Source: Acetobacter musti (GTDB taxonomy: Bacteria; Pseudomonadota; Alphaproteobacteria; Acetobacterales; Acetobacteraceae). From it: a stretch of DNA of 43,512 nt. A program made the translations under genes and the position numbers. How positions within the stretch are numbered: position 1 is the first letter of the stretch; the number at the start of each line of letters is the position of its first letter. The DNA lies in NCBI RefSeq assembly GCF_011516835.1, contig NZ_WOTB01000029.1, forward strand, positions 1-43,512. Reading direction: 5' to 3'. The notes below the pieces were generated by a model. It saw only the letters and a list, made by a program, of their open reading frames with translations. It had not been told where the DNA came from and did not search any database. Of this stretch, positions 1 through 8,720 are shown piece by piece.

Positions 1-64
1 CCACGGGAAAGTCGGTCGCCGCCAGGTCTTCCAGTCCACCCCTCACACATTACACCATCACCAC

Positions 65-141
<77 letters not shown>

Positions 142-168
142 TGAATCCCGTTTAAAAACAAACGCTTA

Positions 169-191
169 GGCCGCCTCACGGGCGGCCTTTT
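169..191 (+). terminator. Rho-independent terminator after the tRNA
   Basis: A 7-bp GC stem (ggccgcc, 169-175, with ggcggcc, 181-187) is followed by a run of T. It lies 28 nt after the tRNA and would end its transcript just inside the element. Confidence 0.75.
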
Positions 192-209
192 GCGTTTCCA
201 CCACACCAA

Positions 210-230
210 CTGGAATCATATAGGAATCAT
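210..230. repeat. Left copy of a 21-nt direct repeat, candidate integrase arm site
   Basis: This segment contains two ggaatcat half-sites and matches 14815-14835 at 20 of 21 positions in the same orientation. The copies lie about 70 bp and 130 bp inside the two element ends, and an extra half-site (ttggaatca) is at 14806-14814. That placement suits arm-type binding sites for the tyrosine integrase. The stretch from 231 to 370 shows nothing else recognisable. Confidence 0.6.
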
Positions 231-370
231 CCGGGGGAGAATTCACGCGTAGCAGGCCGTCGCATGCAGCGCGGCGCTGGTGGGCCGGGAAGGGAAGGAA
301 TCGGGGTGACGTCCTTAAGGTCAGTCGTCTGAAATCGGTCTCAGAGCCCCAGTTCACCGTCTCTTTGCGG

Positions 371-925
371 TCAGATGAAAGCTTCCACAAATTTACGGCA
401 CGACTTTAAGAGGTCACGTGAAAGCTCGTCATCGTTGAGTGCGCGAGCAACTGCTACCCCCCCGATCATGAGCGCGCTAATGGCTAGAGCGCTATCTGAA
501 TCTTTGATGGTGGGAAGTGCGCTGACTTTGTCGACGATATCTTTATAGACCTGCGTATAAGTTTCTCGTATCTCGCCTTCCTGTTTGGCAACGTCAGTGG
601 CCAGAAATGCCAAAGGGCAAGGGGAACCTTCTTGCCTGACATGCGACATATCGAGATATTTTCTGATTAATTCAGTGAGCGCGGGCTGGTCAATTTTGTC
701 AGAAAGAGTGGCGACAGGGCCATTACTAGCCGCATGTAATATCGCGTCTTTATATAAAGTTTGTTTCGATTTGAAATGTGCATAGAAAGCTCCTCGCGTG
801 AGATCGGCGTCTTGCATAACCTGGTCCAACGTCACGGCGTCATAACCCTGCGCCGCGAAAAGTTTTACGGCACTGTCTAAAATACGACGTCGGCTATTTT
901 CCTTATGAGCCTTTGAATATGGCAT
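371..925 (-). CDS. TetR/AcrR-family transcriptional repressor
   Basis: The 184-aa protein has an N-terminal TetR DNA-binding domain (residues 5-55) with the usual helix-turn-helix and the GAFYAHFKSKQTLYK segment closing it. The C-terminal ligand domain resembles the NemR-like group that senses reactive electrophiles, which is inference. I chose the ATG at 925 because a GAGGGGG ribosome site precedes it; an upstream ATG in frame would add 11 residues without a comparable site. It is divergent from a glutathione transferase-like gene 131 bp away, the classic layout for a repressor and its target. Both genes are less GC-rich than the mobilization backbone, so they look like separately acquired cargo. 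Confidence 0.9.
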   Translation of the reverse strand: MPYSKAHKENSRRRILDSAVKLFAAQGYDAVTLDQVMQDADLTRGAFYAHFKSKQTLYKDAILHAASNGPVATLSDKIDQPALTELIRKYLDMSHVRQEGSPCPLAFLATDVAKQEGEIRETYTQVYKDIVDKVSALPTIKDSDSALAISALMIGGVAVARALNDDELSRDLLKSCRKFVEAFI

Positions 926-942
926 AAGCTCGCCCCCTCTAA

Positions 943-960
943 ATATGTCCTTGATCATAT
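943..960. promoter_or_regulatory. Candidate TetR operator in the divergent intergenic region
   Basis: The 18-bp segment has ATATG and CATAT half-sites separated by 8 bp, 18 bp upstream of the TetR start codon, between the divergent TetR and transferase genes. Position and symmetry fit an autoregulatory operator. The half-sites are short, so chance is possible. Confidence 0.4.
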
Positions 961-1056
961 ATTACGGCTGACTAGGACCGTCAAAGGAGACGGAAGTGCG
1001 GGCAAGGAATCGTTCTTTGATTTCCGTGCTCCATCTCGTTGTAGGAAAGGCCGACC

Positions 1057-1686
1057 ATGACAAAATTATACTATTCTCCGGGCGCTTGCTCTTTGGCAGG
1101 GCATATTTTGCTCGAAGAGTTGGGAAGACCATATGAATTGAAACTGACCCCCGTTGGAGACGAAGGCACGGGAAGTGAAGAATTTCTAAAAATAAACCCG
1201 CGAGGAAGGGTGCCTGTTTTAATTGATGGTGGGGAAATAATTACAGAAAGTCCCGCAATATTATTTTATTTATCGAGTTCATTTTCAGACGGAAATTTCT
1301 GGCCAAAATCAGTTTTAGAGCAAGCTCGCTGCTGGGAGTGGTTTAACTGGTTATCGAGCAATGTACACGCGGTTGCCTATGGACAGGTATGGCGACCTGG
1401 ACGGTTCATTGATGATGAACATCAATGGAAAAATGTTATTTCAAAAGGGAACAACAACCTTCAGGAATTTAGTGGTGTAATAGAAAATAATATTTCCGGG
1501 AGAACATGGTGTGTAGGTGAAGCGTATTCATGCGTTGATCCGTATTTGTTTGTTTTTTATTCTTGGGGCAAAGCCATCGGATTGGATATGGAATCCTCTT
1601 TTCCGGCGTGGTCGCGTCATGCAGCCCGAATGTTGGAGCGGTCAGCCGTTCAAAGCGCTTTACGGCAAGAAGGTTTGATCCCGTAA
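1057..1686 (+). CDS. Glutathione S-transferase-like protein
   Basis: The 209-aa protein has the two-domain cytosolic GST layout. Residues 1-75 are a thioredoxin-like glutathione-binding domain starting with KLYYSPGACSLAGHILLEE, with the cis-proline motif GRVPVL near residue 52 and the TESPAI segment that contacts the gamma-glutamyl group. An all-helical domain follows. These are features of bacterial beta/theta-like GSTs that conjugate or isomerise electrophiles. The substrate is unknown. An AGGAAAGG-type ribosome site precedes the ATG. The gene is divergent from the TetR repressor and 30 bp upstream of a LysR gene on the same strand. Its AT content is visibly higher than that of the following gene. 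Confidence 0.88.
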   Translation: MTKLYYSPGACSLAGHILLEELGRPYELKLTPVGDEGTGSEEFLKINPRGRVPVLIDGGEIITESPAILFYLSSSFSDGNFWPKSVLEQARCWEWFNWLSSNVHAVAYGQVWRPGRFIDDEHQWKNVISKGNNNLQEFSGVIENNISGRTWCVGEAYSCVDPYLFVFYSWGKAIGLDMESSFPAWSRHAARMLERSAVQSALRQEGLIP

Positions 1687-1716
1687 ATAGCTGTGAGGTA
1701 CGATGGGTGTCTTTAG

Positions 1717-2598
1717 ATGGCACAAGAATACCCATTTAACCTTCGTGATCTGCGACGTGTCATCGCGGTTGCGGAGCATCGCAGTCTGCGTCGGGCGGCC
1801 CTGGCCTTGGAGGTGGACCAGGGGACGCTGACACGTTCTATCCAGGCATTGGAGCACGCGCTTCGTATTCCCCTGTTCGAGCGACTGCGGACGGGTGCGC
1901 GGCTCACGGTGGCGGGTGTGGCGTTCACCAGGATCGCCGCCTCCGTGCTGGACGGCATGGACGAGGCCATGCTGCATCTGCGGCTGCGGCATAATGGGAT
2001 GGTGGGCAGGCTCAGCCTTGGTGTGCAGGTGTCCTTCGCTAGTGGCGTAGTCGCCAACCTGCTCGAACGGTATCAAGCCGAATATCCCGATGTGGACCTT
2101 CAAATCATGGATGGCCCGCGTGAGAGACTGCTGCGGGATGTGCTGGGCTCCCGCCTCGACGTCGCGATCGTCATAGCGGGCGAGGGCTGGCACGGCCAAG
2201 CCATCCCGTTGGGGAAGGAAAGAGTGCTGGCCGCTGTTGCGCGCGATCACCCGCTTGCGGTGCGTGCAGCGGTGACGTGGTCCGGCCTGTCAGATTGTCT
2301 CCTGACACTCCCGCGTCGTGGTGCAGGCATGGAGCTTCGCAAGCTCGCGTTGCGGCATGGCATGCTGCCTGAGCGCATCATGTTTCATGACGCTGCGATT
2401 GACCGGTTGCTGGCATTGGTCCGTCATGGGGATAAGATTCTGCTCGTCACGGAAGGCGCTACTGGCATCAGAATGGATGGTGTCGTCTTCCGGTCTATTT
2501 TGGATGAAGGCGGCCCGGTGACATTCGATCTTGCCCTGTGCTGGCGGGAGGGGGAATGCGATCCCGTTCTTGCCCGTTTCATCGAATTGGCGCGGTAA
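1717..2598 (+). CDS. LysR-family transcriptional regulator
   Basis: The 293-aa protein carries an N-terminal winged helix-turn-helix (residues 8-66; LRDLRRVIAVAEHRSLRRAA, then the recognition helix DQGTLTRSIQALEHAL) and a periplasmic-binding-protein-like effector domain from about residue 95. Length and order are typical of LysR. LysR genes commonly sit beside the relaxase block in related alphaproteobacterial elements, so this may be backbone rather than the partner of the GST gene. It converges with the leftward CopG gene, the two stop codons being only about 3 bp apart. Ligand and target are unknown. Confidence 0.9.
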   Translation: MAQEYPFNLRDLRRVIAVAEHRSLRRAALALEVDQGTLTRSIQALEHALRIPLFERLRTGARLTVAGVAFTRIAASVLDGMDEAMLHLRLRHNGMVGRLSLGVQVSFASGVVANLLERYQAEYPDVDLQIMDGPRERLLRDVLGSRLDVAIVIAGEGWHGQAIPLGKERVLAAVARDHPLAVRAAVTWSGLSDCLLTLPRRGAGMELRKLALRHGMLPERIMFHDAAIDRLLALVRHGDKILLVTEGATGIRMDGVVFRSILDEGGPVTFDLALCWREGECDPVLARFIELAR

Positions 2599-2600
2599 AC

Positions 2601-3050
2601 TCATGAGGACGGCGCTTCTTTTTCTGGTGTCGGCGACGTCTGACGCATGGCGGGAATATCGAGCGGGATGTCGTCACGGAAGGATCGTCCCTGAGACAGA
2701 CGCCGCCCCAGCGTGTCCAGAAACCGGCCGAAGCGTTCCTGCCCCAACGCGTTGGCGACGGCCTGCGCCTCGGCGGGCAGGGGCGGCATCTGGCCCAGCC
2801 AGAAGCGGATGAACAGGGCGTGTGTTTCCAGCGCGATCATCAGGTCGCGCTCCTGCCGCTGCATCTGGCGCGTCAGCCGGTCCAGACGCCGTGTGAGCGC
2901 GGCTTCCGTTTTCGTGGCGCTGTCGGGTGACAGGAGCGAGGCGACTGCTGCTTCTACCACGGCGGAGCGCGTCACCTTCCGGCGTGTCGCAAGATCGCCG
3001 ATCTGCGAGATCATGGCGACGGGCAGGGAGACGTTCAGGCGATCACGCAT
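2601..3050 (-). CDS. CopG-like ribbon-helix-helix accessory protein of the mobilization region
   Basis: The 149-aa protein begins with a short beta strand (MRDRLNVSLPV) and two helices ending KVTRSAVVEAAVASLL, the ribbon-helix-helix pattern. A helical, probably coiled-coil segment (residues 55-95, rich in R, Q and E) follows. The ATG at 3050 has a strong GGAGGA ribosome site; longer in-frame starts lack one and read into non-conserved sequence. It lies 115 bp downstream of the relaxase on the same strand, so a role in oriT binding or relaxosome regulation is likely by context. Confidence 0.8.
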   Translation of the reverse strand: MRDRLNVSLPVAMISQIGDLATRRKVTRSAVVEAAVASLLSPDSATKTEAALTRRLDRLTRQMQRQERDLMIALETHALFIRFWLGQMPPLPAEAQAVANALGQERFGRFLDTLGRRLSQGRSFRDDIPLDIPAMRQTSPTPEKEAPSS

Positions 3051-3165
3051 GGAAATCCTCCATGAAAAGCCATGATGTGGCTGAAAGGGTTTTCCAGAAA
3101 CAAGACTGAAACTGCGTCGAGTGTACCGAGGCGGGCGATAGCGCGAAAAGAACGGGCGGCATGGA

Positions 3166-4956
3166 TCACATGCTGATCCCGAGATCGCGTTTCCGGTCGT
3201 GCCGCCAGTCGACTCCTCCATCGTTACGGGCGACGCCATCGACATAGCGGTCGTGCTGTTTTTCCAGAGACGGTGCCCAGGGCACAAGCTGGAAGCCCAG
3301 CCCGTTGTCGATCATGGCGAACCGGCCCGAGAACAGGCTGAGGCGTTTTACATACTGGCCGGTGACGAAGTTGCCCGGAACGCTGCGCTCATAGGTCAGC
3401 CCGCTTTCCTTCGCGAGTTTCGCGCCGATCTGATCGAGTTCCTGCTGGCGTAGTGTCGTCAGGAGATTGCGCTGATAGCGCGCCGATCCGTCCTGTTGGA
3501 ACGACGCCAACCCGCGATCCGCGAGATGCCGGGTGCGCTCCTGCATGGCCTGCCGTACCTCGGTCCCGAAGCCGCTGCGGGCGAGGTCCATCGGTTGGCG
3601 TTCCACCAGCCGATGATCCAGCCACGTCGCGCCCGGTGCTTTGACCTGGGCGGCCAGGTCCAGATCGGAGCGGGTGGACAGCACCAGATAATCCTTCCCG
3701 CTCGTCCTGCCGGTCGCGGTGCGGATTTCCACGATGCCACCATCGGGCGGCGCGTCGCGGAACACCTCCACGCCGGGGAAGCTGACATGATGGACGCGCC
3801 CGTCCGTGGCATCGATCACGGCATAGGCTTCGCCGGTCAGTTCATTGTGCAACCCGCGCTCCACCAAGCGCCCGGTCAAGGCGATGGGCTGATCACGTCC
3901 GGAGATCACGTAATCGCCGGGAGACATCCCTTGATCCCGGCTTCGTTCCGTTATGGCGCGGTGCATGGTTTTGATGATGTCGCCCCGCGCGCCCATCACG
4001 CGCAGCGTGTCTTCCATGCCGGGCGTAAGTGACCATCTTCCCGGCCCATCGGGTTTTGCCAGCCCCATGCGTTCCAGCGTCTGTGCTCTGCCGGTTAGCA
4101 GCGCGCGATGCGTCGCGTCCTGGCCGAAGCCGGTAGTGGCGTCAGCCCGCAGGTCCACGATCCCCAGATCGTCGGCATGACGCCGCAACTCGGCATCAAG
4201 GCGTGTCCAGCGTTCCGCCGTGACATCCTGGCGCAGCGCCATTTCGATTTCATGTTCCGCGCGCGGTCCGAGTTCCAGTGACACCAGATCCTCCGCCCGT
4301 GAGCGCAGCCCGTGGCTGATATAGTCGCGGGCGATCACCAGATCAGCCCCGGCCTGGTCCACACCGCGCACGATCAGATGGACATGCGGATTGTCGGTGT
4401 TCCAGTGCGACACGGCAGTCCAGTCCAGCCGCGTGCCGAGATCGACTTCCATCTGCTGCACGAGGTCGCGGGTAAAGCCGTCGAGGTCCGCCATCTCCGG
4501 CGTGTCCTCGGGCGAGATGATGAAGCGGAAATGATGCCGGTCATCTTTGCAGCATGCGGCAAAATCCTGTGCATCCACCTCCTGACCATCCGGCCCGAAC
4601 AGATGCGCTTTTTCACCATCGCGGGTGACGCCATCGCGGCGCAGATAGGCGAGATGATCGGCCAGCGATCCGGGACGCGCGCCGCGCCCAGTCTGTCGCA
4701 CCACGCGGGCCTTGACGGTGACGCGGCGATGGGCGTCGAAGAGGCGACTTCTGCCAAACCGGGAATGCCCCCGCCCGAAGGTCGAAGGACCAGAGCGGGG
4801 ACTGCTGCCTTTTCCCTTTCCGGGGTTGCCGCTACTGCCTCCGCCCGCGCGTCGGGAGGCATGAAGCACCTGCGCCAGAAAGCTCCGAGGCCGGGCGCTG
4901 CTTCCCTTGCTCCGGATGCGTCCCGGAAGGACGCGGAAATCCTCGTCGTGGGTCAT
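3166..4956 (-). CDS. Relaxase/mobilization nuclease (VirD2-like, DUF3363 type)
   Basis: The 596-aa protein would nick oriT and pilot the DNA strand during conjugation. After a basic low-complexity N-terminus, residues 75-200 hold the relaxase fold: a RRVTVKARVVR strand, a HLAYLRRDG segment with candidate tyrosine 104, and the metal-binding motif HWNTDNPHVH (184-193). The remaining two thirds match the DUF3363 extension typical of this relaxase group, and the C-terminus looks complete (ending RDLGISM). The ATG at 4956 follows TAGGG; an in-frame extension to 5037 encodes an unlikely cysteine-rich leader. It lies downstream of the lytic transglycosylase with a 244-bp gap. No coupling protein gene follows, which is unusual for this backbone. 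Confidence 0.92.
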   Translation of the reverse strand: MTHDEDFRVLPGRIRSKGSSARPRSFLAQVLHASRRAGGGSSGNPGKGKGSSPRSGPSTFGRGHSRFGRSRLFDAHRRVTVKARVVRQTGRGARPGSLADHLAYLRRDGVTRDGEKAHLFGPDGQEVDAQDFAACCKDDRHHFRFIISPEDTPEMADLDGFTRDLVQQMEVDLGTRLDWTAVSHWNTDNPHVHLIVRGVDQAGADLVIARDYISHGLRSRAEDLVSLELGPRAEHEIEMALRQDVTAERWTRLDAELRRHADDLGIVDLRADATTGFGQDATHRALLTGRAQTLERMGLAKPDGPGRWSLTPGMEDTLRVMGARGDIIKTMHRAITERSRDQGMSPGDYVISGRDQPIALTGRLVERGLHNELTGEAYAVIDATDGRVHHVSFPGVEVFRDAPPDGGIVEIRTATGRTSGKDYLVLSTRSDLDLAAQVKAPGATWLDHRLVERQPMDLARSGFGTEVRQAMQERTRHLADRGLASFQQDGSARYQRNLLTTLRQQELDQIGAKLAKESGLTYERSVPGNFVTGQYVKRLSLFSGRFAMIDNGLGFQLVPWAPSLEKQHDRYVDGVARNDGGVDWRHDRKRDLGISM

Positions 4957-5200
4957 CACAACCCTACTGTGCAGGAAAACCCCGCAGGAAAGCAGCACAC
5001 AATCAAAAACCCTGCACACGACCGACCCGACATGCACACAAGAAGACGAAGCGCGACAGCGCTTTGTCGCCCGACGTGGCAGGCCGTTTTATCTTGCCCT
5101 CTTAATTCTTCACGTTTCCCGATCACCCCAACTTCCGACGCACACCCGAAGCGCTCCCGATAGGATGGCAGTTTTCCCCTCCCGTGACGTAAAACTCTCG

Positions 5201-5890
5201 TCATGGCGCGCTCCTTTGCGAAACGGAGACGAACAGGTCCTGAGGTGGGGCCACAAATCGCATCACGTGATCAGAAACAGGCATCACTTCCGGTGCATTC
5301 TGGACGACGGTTTGGGATGCAAACGGGCCGACGAAAAGCGGACTCCCGGATGGTGTATTATCGGGCAATCTGGAAACAGAATTCGTGCTTCTTCCCGTGT
5401 TGGGAATTACACTGCGGATTGACACTTCATGCAGCAGTCGGACGACTCTCGTGACGTATTTCCGCGTCTCGTCGGGCAGCACTTTTCCTGCTGTCAGAAG
5501 CTGTTCATAGCGTCCGGGACCGGCATTATAGGCAGCCAGAAAACCAGCATCGCCGTAGCGGTCATGCAGCCACCGGAGATAGGCCGCGCCCGCTGTGATG
5601 TTGTCGCGCGGATCGTAGGGATCGGCCCCCAGATTCAACGATGCGCGACGCTCCCGCCATGTGTCGGGCATGATCTGCATGAGGCCCATCGCCCCCTTGG
5701 GTGATGCTGCGTGGGCATCGCCCTGACTCTCGGCGCGCATCACCGCCGTGATCCACGCGGGCGGGATGTGTGCCCGCGTGGCCGCCTCGCTGACATAGGC
5801 ATCGAACGGCGCGGCGCTGGCAGTCTGCACGGGGATGGCAAACCCGCCGCAGACCACCAGCAGACCGAGCGCTTTTTTAACGTGAGGCAT
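5201..5890 (-). CDS. Lytic transglycosylase (SLT/VirB1-like)
   Basis: The 229-aa protein has a signal peptide (residues 1-26, cut after ASA) and an SLT domain (27-150): catalytic glutamate 54 in MRAESQGD, then GAMGLMQIMP (67-76), NITAGAAYL and AAYNAGP. It would cleave peptidoglycan in the periplasm to open a path for the conjugation machinery. The C-terminal 70 residues are polar and low in structure. The start overlaps the DUF736 gene by 14 nt, so it is co-transcribed with the mobilization block. Confidence 0.93.
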   Translation of the reverse strand: MPHVKKALGLLVVCGGFAIPVQTASAAPFDAYVSEAATRAHIPPAWITAVMRAESQGDAHAASPKGAMGLMQIMPDTWRERRASLNLGADPYDPRDNITAGAAYLRWLHDRYGDAGFLAAYNAGPGRYEQLLTAGKVLPDETRKYVTRVVRLLHEVSIRSVIPNTGRSTNSVSRLPDNTPSGSPLFVGPFASQTVVQNAPEVMPVSDHVMRFVAPPQDLFVSVSQRSAP

Positions 5891-6215
5891 GGCGTAGGTC
5901 GGGACGGTTCCAGACCAGCCGGAAACTGTCGGAACCGTCGCGGTCGGGCATCAGCCGGGCACGCAACGGAGAAGCAAACAGCGGGGCGTCGATCAGCACG
6001 GCAAGCCACAGACCGAAGCGCTCATTCTGTCGTACCCAGGCGCAGCCAACCTGCGCGGCCTCATCCTCCAGACCACGCAGGACACGATAATCGGGGGCGT
6101 TTTCCGATGTGCGGTTCTCGTTCGGAACGATGGAGAGATCGTCGGCCATCAGGAAGGTGGTGATCTGGCCGAAAAACCCGTTGGTCGTATGCGTGAATGT
6201 GCCAAGATGGATCAT
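5877..6215 (-). CDS. DUF736 family protein
   Basis: The 112-aa protein begins IHLGTFTHTTNGFFGQITT, the diagnostic start of DUF736, and ends with a strand resembling the family's SLIW-type motif (here FRLVWNRPD). DUF736 proteins are small beta-rich proteins of unknown function in alphaproteobacterial plasmids and integrative elements. The start overlaps the stop of the S26 peptidase gene (ATGA). The middle has two short insertions compared with the family pattern as I remember it. Confidence 0.85.
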   Translation of the reverse strand: MIHLGTFTHTTNGFFGQITTFLMADDLSIVPNENRTSENAPDYRVLRGLEDEAAQVGCAWVRQNERFGLWLAVLIDAPLFASPLRARLMPDRDGSDSFRLVWNRPDLRHASR

Positions 6216-6751
6216 GACCGATCTCCTTTTATGTGGGGAACAAGAGAAACGGGAAACCAGAGCGGGACCGCGCGCCCGATCACAGACGCAGCAGGAAGCG
6301 GGCCGAAATACCGCCCGTCGAGGCTCCGCGGTTCCGCCGGGTTCATGACGAAAATCTCGCCGGGTGCGAGGCGATGACAGCCCTGCCAGACAGGCAGCGG
6401 GCGTCCACGATGATCACTGTCGCGCGCGTCGCCAGCATGTACGCCGTCGATGCTGATGGTGTTTTTTACCCTGCACACGTCTTGCCCCGGCAATGCCGCG
6501 ACGGGTTTCAGCAAGGGCACGCCGAACGGCAGATAACCCCGCTTTGCCAGCAGCAGCGCCAGCCGGTCGGGCAACCGGATCGCGGCGATATCCCCGACGT
6601 GCAGGGCGCTGCCGGGACGCACCCGATACAGCCCGACCGGGACGCTGGCCGTCTCGTTCCACAACAGCCGGGGCGCGACATGGATGACGGCGGACATGCC
6701 CACTGTCAGCACGATGAAATACGTGCCGAAGAACCAGGCACGCCGGGTCAT
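6212..6751 (-). CDS. traF: S26 family signal peptidase (TraF-like)
   Basis: The 179-aa protein has an N-terminal membrane segment (residues 6-28), then the S26 catalytic pattern: serine 36 in TASVPVGLYR and lysine 82 in LLKPVAALPGQ, followed by the GD..PVW and FVMNP/SLDGRYFGPL boxes seen in TraF-type peptidases. TraF processes conjugative pilin or related proteins in the periplasm. The ATG at 6751 overlaps the upstream DUF2840 stop (ATGA), which fixes the start; a longer in-frame version would lie inside DUF2840. No pilin gene is in the element, so its substrate may come from a helper. Confidence 0.9.
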   Translation of the reverse strand: MTRRAWFFGTYFIVLTVGMSAVIHVAPRLLWNETASVPVGLYRVRPGSALHVGDIAAIRLPDRLALLLAKRGYLPFGVPLLKPVAALPGQDVCRVKNTISIDGVHAGDARDSDHRGRPLPVWQGCHRLAPGEIFVMNPAEPRSLDGRYFGPLPAASVIGRAVPLWFPVSLVPHIKGDRS

Positions 6752-7242
6752 GACAGTAACCTCCTGCGCGCCAGCCATGCCTTGTGCATGGCGCGCGTGT
6801 AAGGCCGGGAGGCCACGTTGGCGGCGATGCGGCCATTGAGGATGCGCCAGTGATCGGGGCAAATTTCGGCGGGGTGAAACCCCTGTGCCTCGATAGCGTC
6901 GATCTCTTCCAGCACGCGGCGGACCTTCGGCCAGCCGGACACGTCCAACAGCAACTCGCCGCCAGGGCGCACGAAGGGCACGGTCTGGAAGGCGGCACCC
7001 GGTTCCGCCGCGTGCACGATGTCGAAACAGGACACGACAGTCCCGTAATCATTGGCCGTCCAGCGGATGAAGCCGAACACACTGCCGGGGATGAAGGCGA
7101 CCAAACGGCGGCGCTTATCCAGCACCTTGTCGGATACCGGCTGACCGAACCTGATCCAGTGTTCGACGCGCTTTTCGATGTAGGTCAGTTCTACGGTGGT
7201 CAGGCCGAGGACGGCGGCGTCGGGGGCATCCATGTCGGTCAT
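6748..7242 (-). CDS. DUF2840 domain-containing protein
   Basis: The 164-aa protein matches the DUF2840 pattern: LTxVELTYIEKRVEHWIRFG near the N-terminus, the VFGFIRWTANDYGT segment, and a DVSGWPKVRRVLEEIDAIEA helix. The function is unknown; the family is a constant neighbour of the TraF-like peptidase in alphaproteobacterial mobile elements. The ATG at 7242 overlaps the upstream HTH stop (ATGA) and has GGAGG in front; an ATG 15 nt upstream is the alternative. Confidence 0.88.
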   Translation of the reverse strand: MTDMDAPDAAVLGLTTVELTYIEKRVEHWIRFGQPVSDKVLDKRRRLVAFIPGSVFGFIRWTANDYGTVVSCFDIVHAAEPGAAFQTVPFVRPGGELLLDVSGWPKVRRVLEEIDAIEAQGFHPAEICPDHWRILNGRIAANVASRPYTRAMHKAWLARRRLLS

Positions 7243-7565
7243 GACCTGTTCCTCCATGACGCCCGGTTGCGGAGTGCGGCGACAAAATTTTCATCGGAAG
7301 TGCTGTTGCAGCGGTGACGTTGCAGCCAGTTCTCGACATCCTGCCGGGCGTAGAGGACACGGGTGCCGATTTTCAGGAACGGTGGCCCGTCGCCAATGCA
7401 GCGGTATTTTTCCAGGGTGCGGATGGAGACGCCGATCAGATCAGCGGCTTCGCCACTGCGCAGATAGGGGCGCTGGATACGGGCCGGTGCGGTCAGGGCG
7501 CGCGGTGGCGTCTGTGTTGCCGGGACCGGGGGCTGTTCCGGCTTTGGTCCGGGTCTCGTGGTCAT
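7239..7565 (-). CDS. Helix-turn-helix (AlpA/excisionase-like) protein
   Basis: The 108-aa protein has a proline-rich N-terminus and a MerR-like HTH_17 domain (about residues 36-85): YLRSGEAADLIGVSIRTLEK, then FLKIGTRVLYARQDVENWL. Such proteins act as excisionases or as regulators of the transfer operon. It heads the overlapping operon HTH-DUF2840-S26-DUF736-transglycosylase, so it probably controls it. The ATG at 7565 follows GGAGG; upstream in-frame sequence to 7682 is probably leader. Confidence 0.87.
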   Translation of the reverse strand: MTTRPGPKPEQPPVPATQTPPRALTAPARIQRPYLRSGEAADLIGVSIRTLEKYRCIGDGPPFLKIGTRVLYARQDVENWLQRHRCNSTSDENFVAALRNRASWRNRS

Positions 7566-8048
7566 GGAAACCTCCCTTGTCGATGCGGTCCGCTTCGGGG
7601 GTGAAGCGGTGCCGGTAAGGGGAGGCTGACGGGAAAAATGTTGTCTGGGAGTGGAGGATATGACGTGCGCGAATTTCTCCACCCCAAAAGCGTAGGTGGG
7701 TGTAAACAGGCGTTTGCGGGCGTGTGTTCGATTTTTTCCTTATGCACTCGGAATCGGTGGGCAGCCTGTTATGTCGTTATGGGAATGATCTGGAGGGGGC
7801 ACCGTTCGCCGGAAGCGAAGCGGTGATATGCGGCCTGAAAGGTCGCTTCCGCTCGCGGCGCGGGAGCGTCGCGTTGTCACGGCACAAGAGAGGTCGGGGC
7901 AGACCGGTTATTCGGGCCGGTACGGAAGACAGATGCGAGCCGGGCTTGCCCGGCGAGCGCCGCCCGCGCGTCCCCGCCACCGATCTGCCAGAATCGGCGC
8001 GCGGTTGTCTCGCAGCGGGAACAGGCCGGAAAGAGAGAAAGCGGGGGC
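7566..8048. other. 483-bp GC-rich intergenic region
   Basis: This gap separates the methyltransferase stop from the HTH gene. Several open frames cross it on both strands, but none has a ribosome site plus recognisable protein sequence, and their composition is arginine/proline-rich shadow coding. An AT-rich patch around 7725-7745 could hold the promoter of the HTH operon. I see no convincing RNA structure or repeat. Confidence 0.5.
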
Positions 8049-8720
8049 TTACGCCGCCCGTCTCTCGCCCCAGTAAGCCAGCCGCCGGGAGGCTGTGGCG
8101 GCGTGGGCTTCGTCCAGTTCCATGCCCAGCCAGTCGCGGCCAAGATACTGCGCCGCCACCAGCGATGAACCGGACCCCGCGAACGGGTCCAGAACCAGCC
8201 CGCCGGGTGGGCAGAAGGCATGAACGAGGGGCAGCAACGCCGCAACCGGCTTCTGTGTCGGGTGCATCCTGTTGCCGGAATAGGGCATGTCGATCACGTC
8301 CGGGATGGGATGACGGGGCAGTTTCGCGTCGCCCTTGGCCAGCAGATAGGCCGCCTCGTGGGTGTAGCGGACGAACCGCGCCGATGACGCATAGGACTTC
8401 CGCAAAATGATGTGCCCAACGGGCCGGAACCCCGCCGCTTTCCATGCCGCCATGAACAGGTCAATACGGTTCCAAGCATAGAAGGATACGGCAAAACCGC
8501 CATCTTTCAGAACGCGGTGCATCTGGTTGAACGCGGGGCGAAGCCATGCGACATTGTCGTCATTGCGCACCGTCCACCCGTCCCGGCCCCGGTAGTTCAC
8601 CAGATAGGGCGGGTCGGTGAGGATGAAATCCACGCTCTCGCGTGGCATCCCCCGCATGAGGGCAACACTGTCGCCCTGAAGGATTGCATTACGGAAGGCC
8701 CCTTTTGCATTGTCGGTCAT
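8049..8720 (-). CDS. Site-specific DNA methyltransferase (N6-A/N4-C, DPPY type), orphan
   Basis: The 223-aa protein has motif IV DPPY (36-39) before motif I DPFAGSGS (178-185), the order of beta-group amino-methyltransferases such as CcrM. It transfers a methyl group from S-adenosylmethionine to adenine or cytosine in a short site. It is small and has no obvious separate recognition domain. A KPVAALLPLV segment precedes motif I as usual. No cognate restriction enzyme adjoins it; related methylases belong to the backbone of these elements. A role in protecting the element is inference. Confidence 0.92.
   Translation of the reverse strand: MTDNAKGAFRNAILQGDSVALMRGMPRESVDFILTDPPYLVNYRGRDGWTVRNDDNVAWLRPAFNQMHRVLKDGGFAVSFYAWNRIDLFMAAWKAAGFRPVGHIILRKSYASSARFVRYTHEAAYLLAKGDAKLPRHPIPDVIDMPYSGNRMHPTQKPVAALLPLVHAFCPPGGLVLDPFAGSGSSLVAAQYLGRDWLGMELDEAHAATASRRLAYWGERRAA

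Noticed and set aside
4956..5204. 82-codon open frame between the transglycosylase and relaxase genes, overlapping the relaxase start (TGATG)
   Set aside because: The sequence is cysteine/arginine-rich with no family resemblance, and the start lacks a ribosome site. The relaxase has its own site at TAGGG.
7777..8445. Large open frames on both strands between the HTH and methyltransferase genes
   Set aside because: They are arginine/proline-rich, partly antisense to or overlapping the methyltransferase, and lack ribosome sites.
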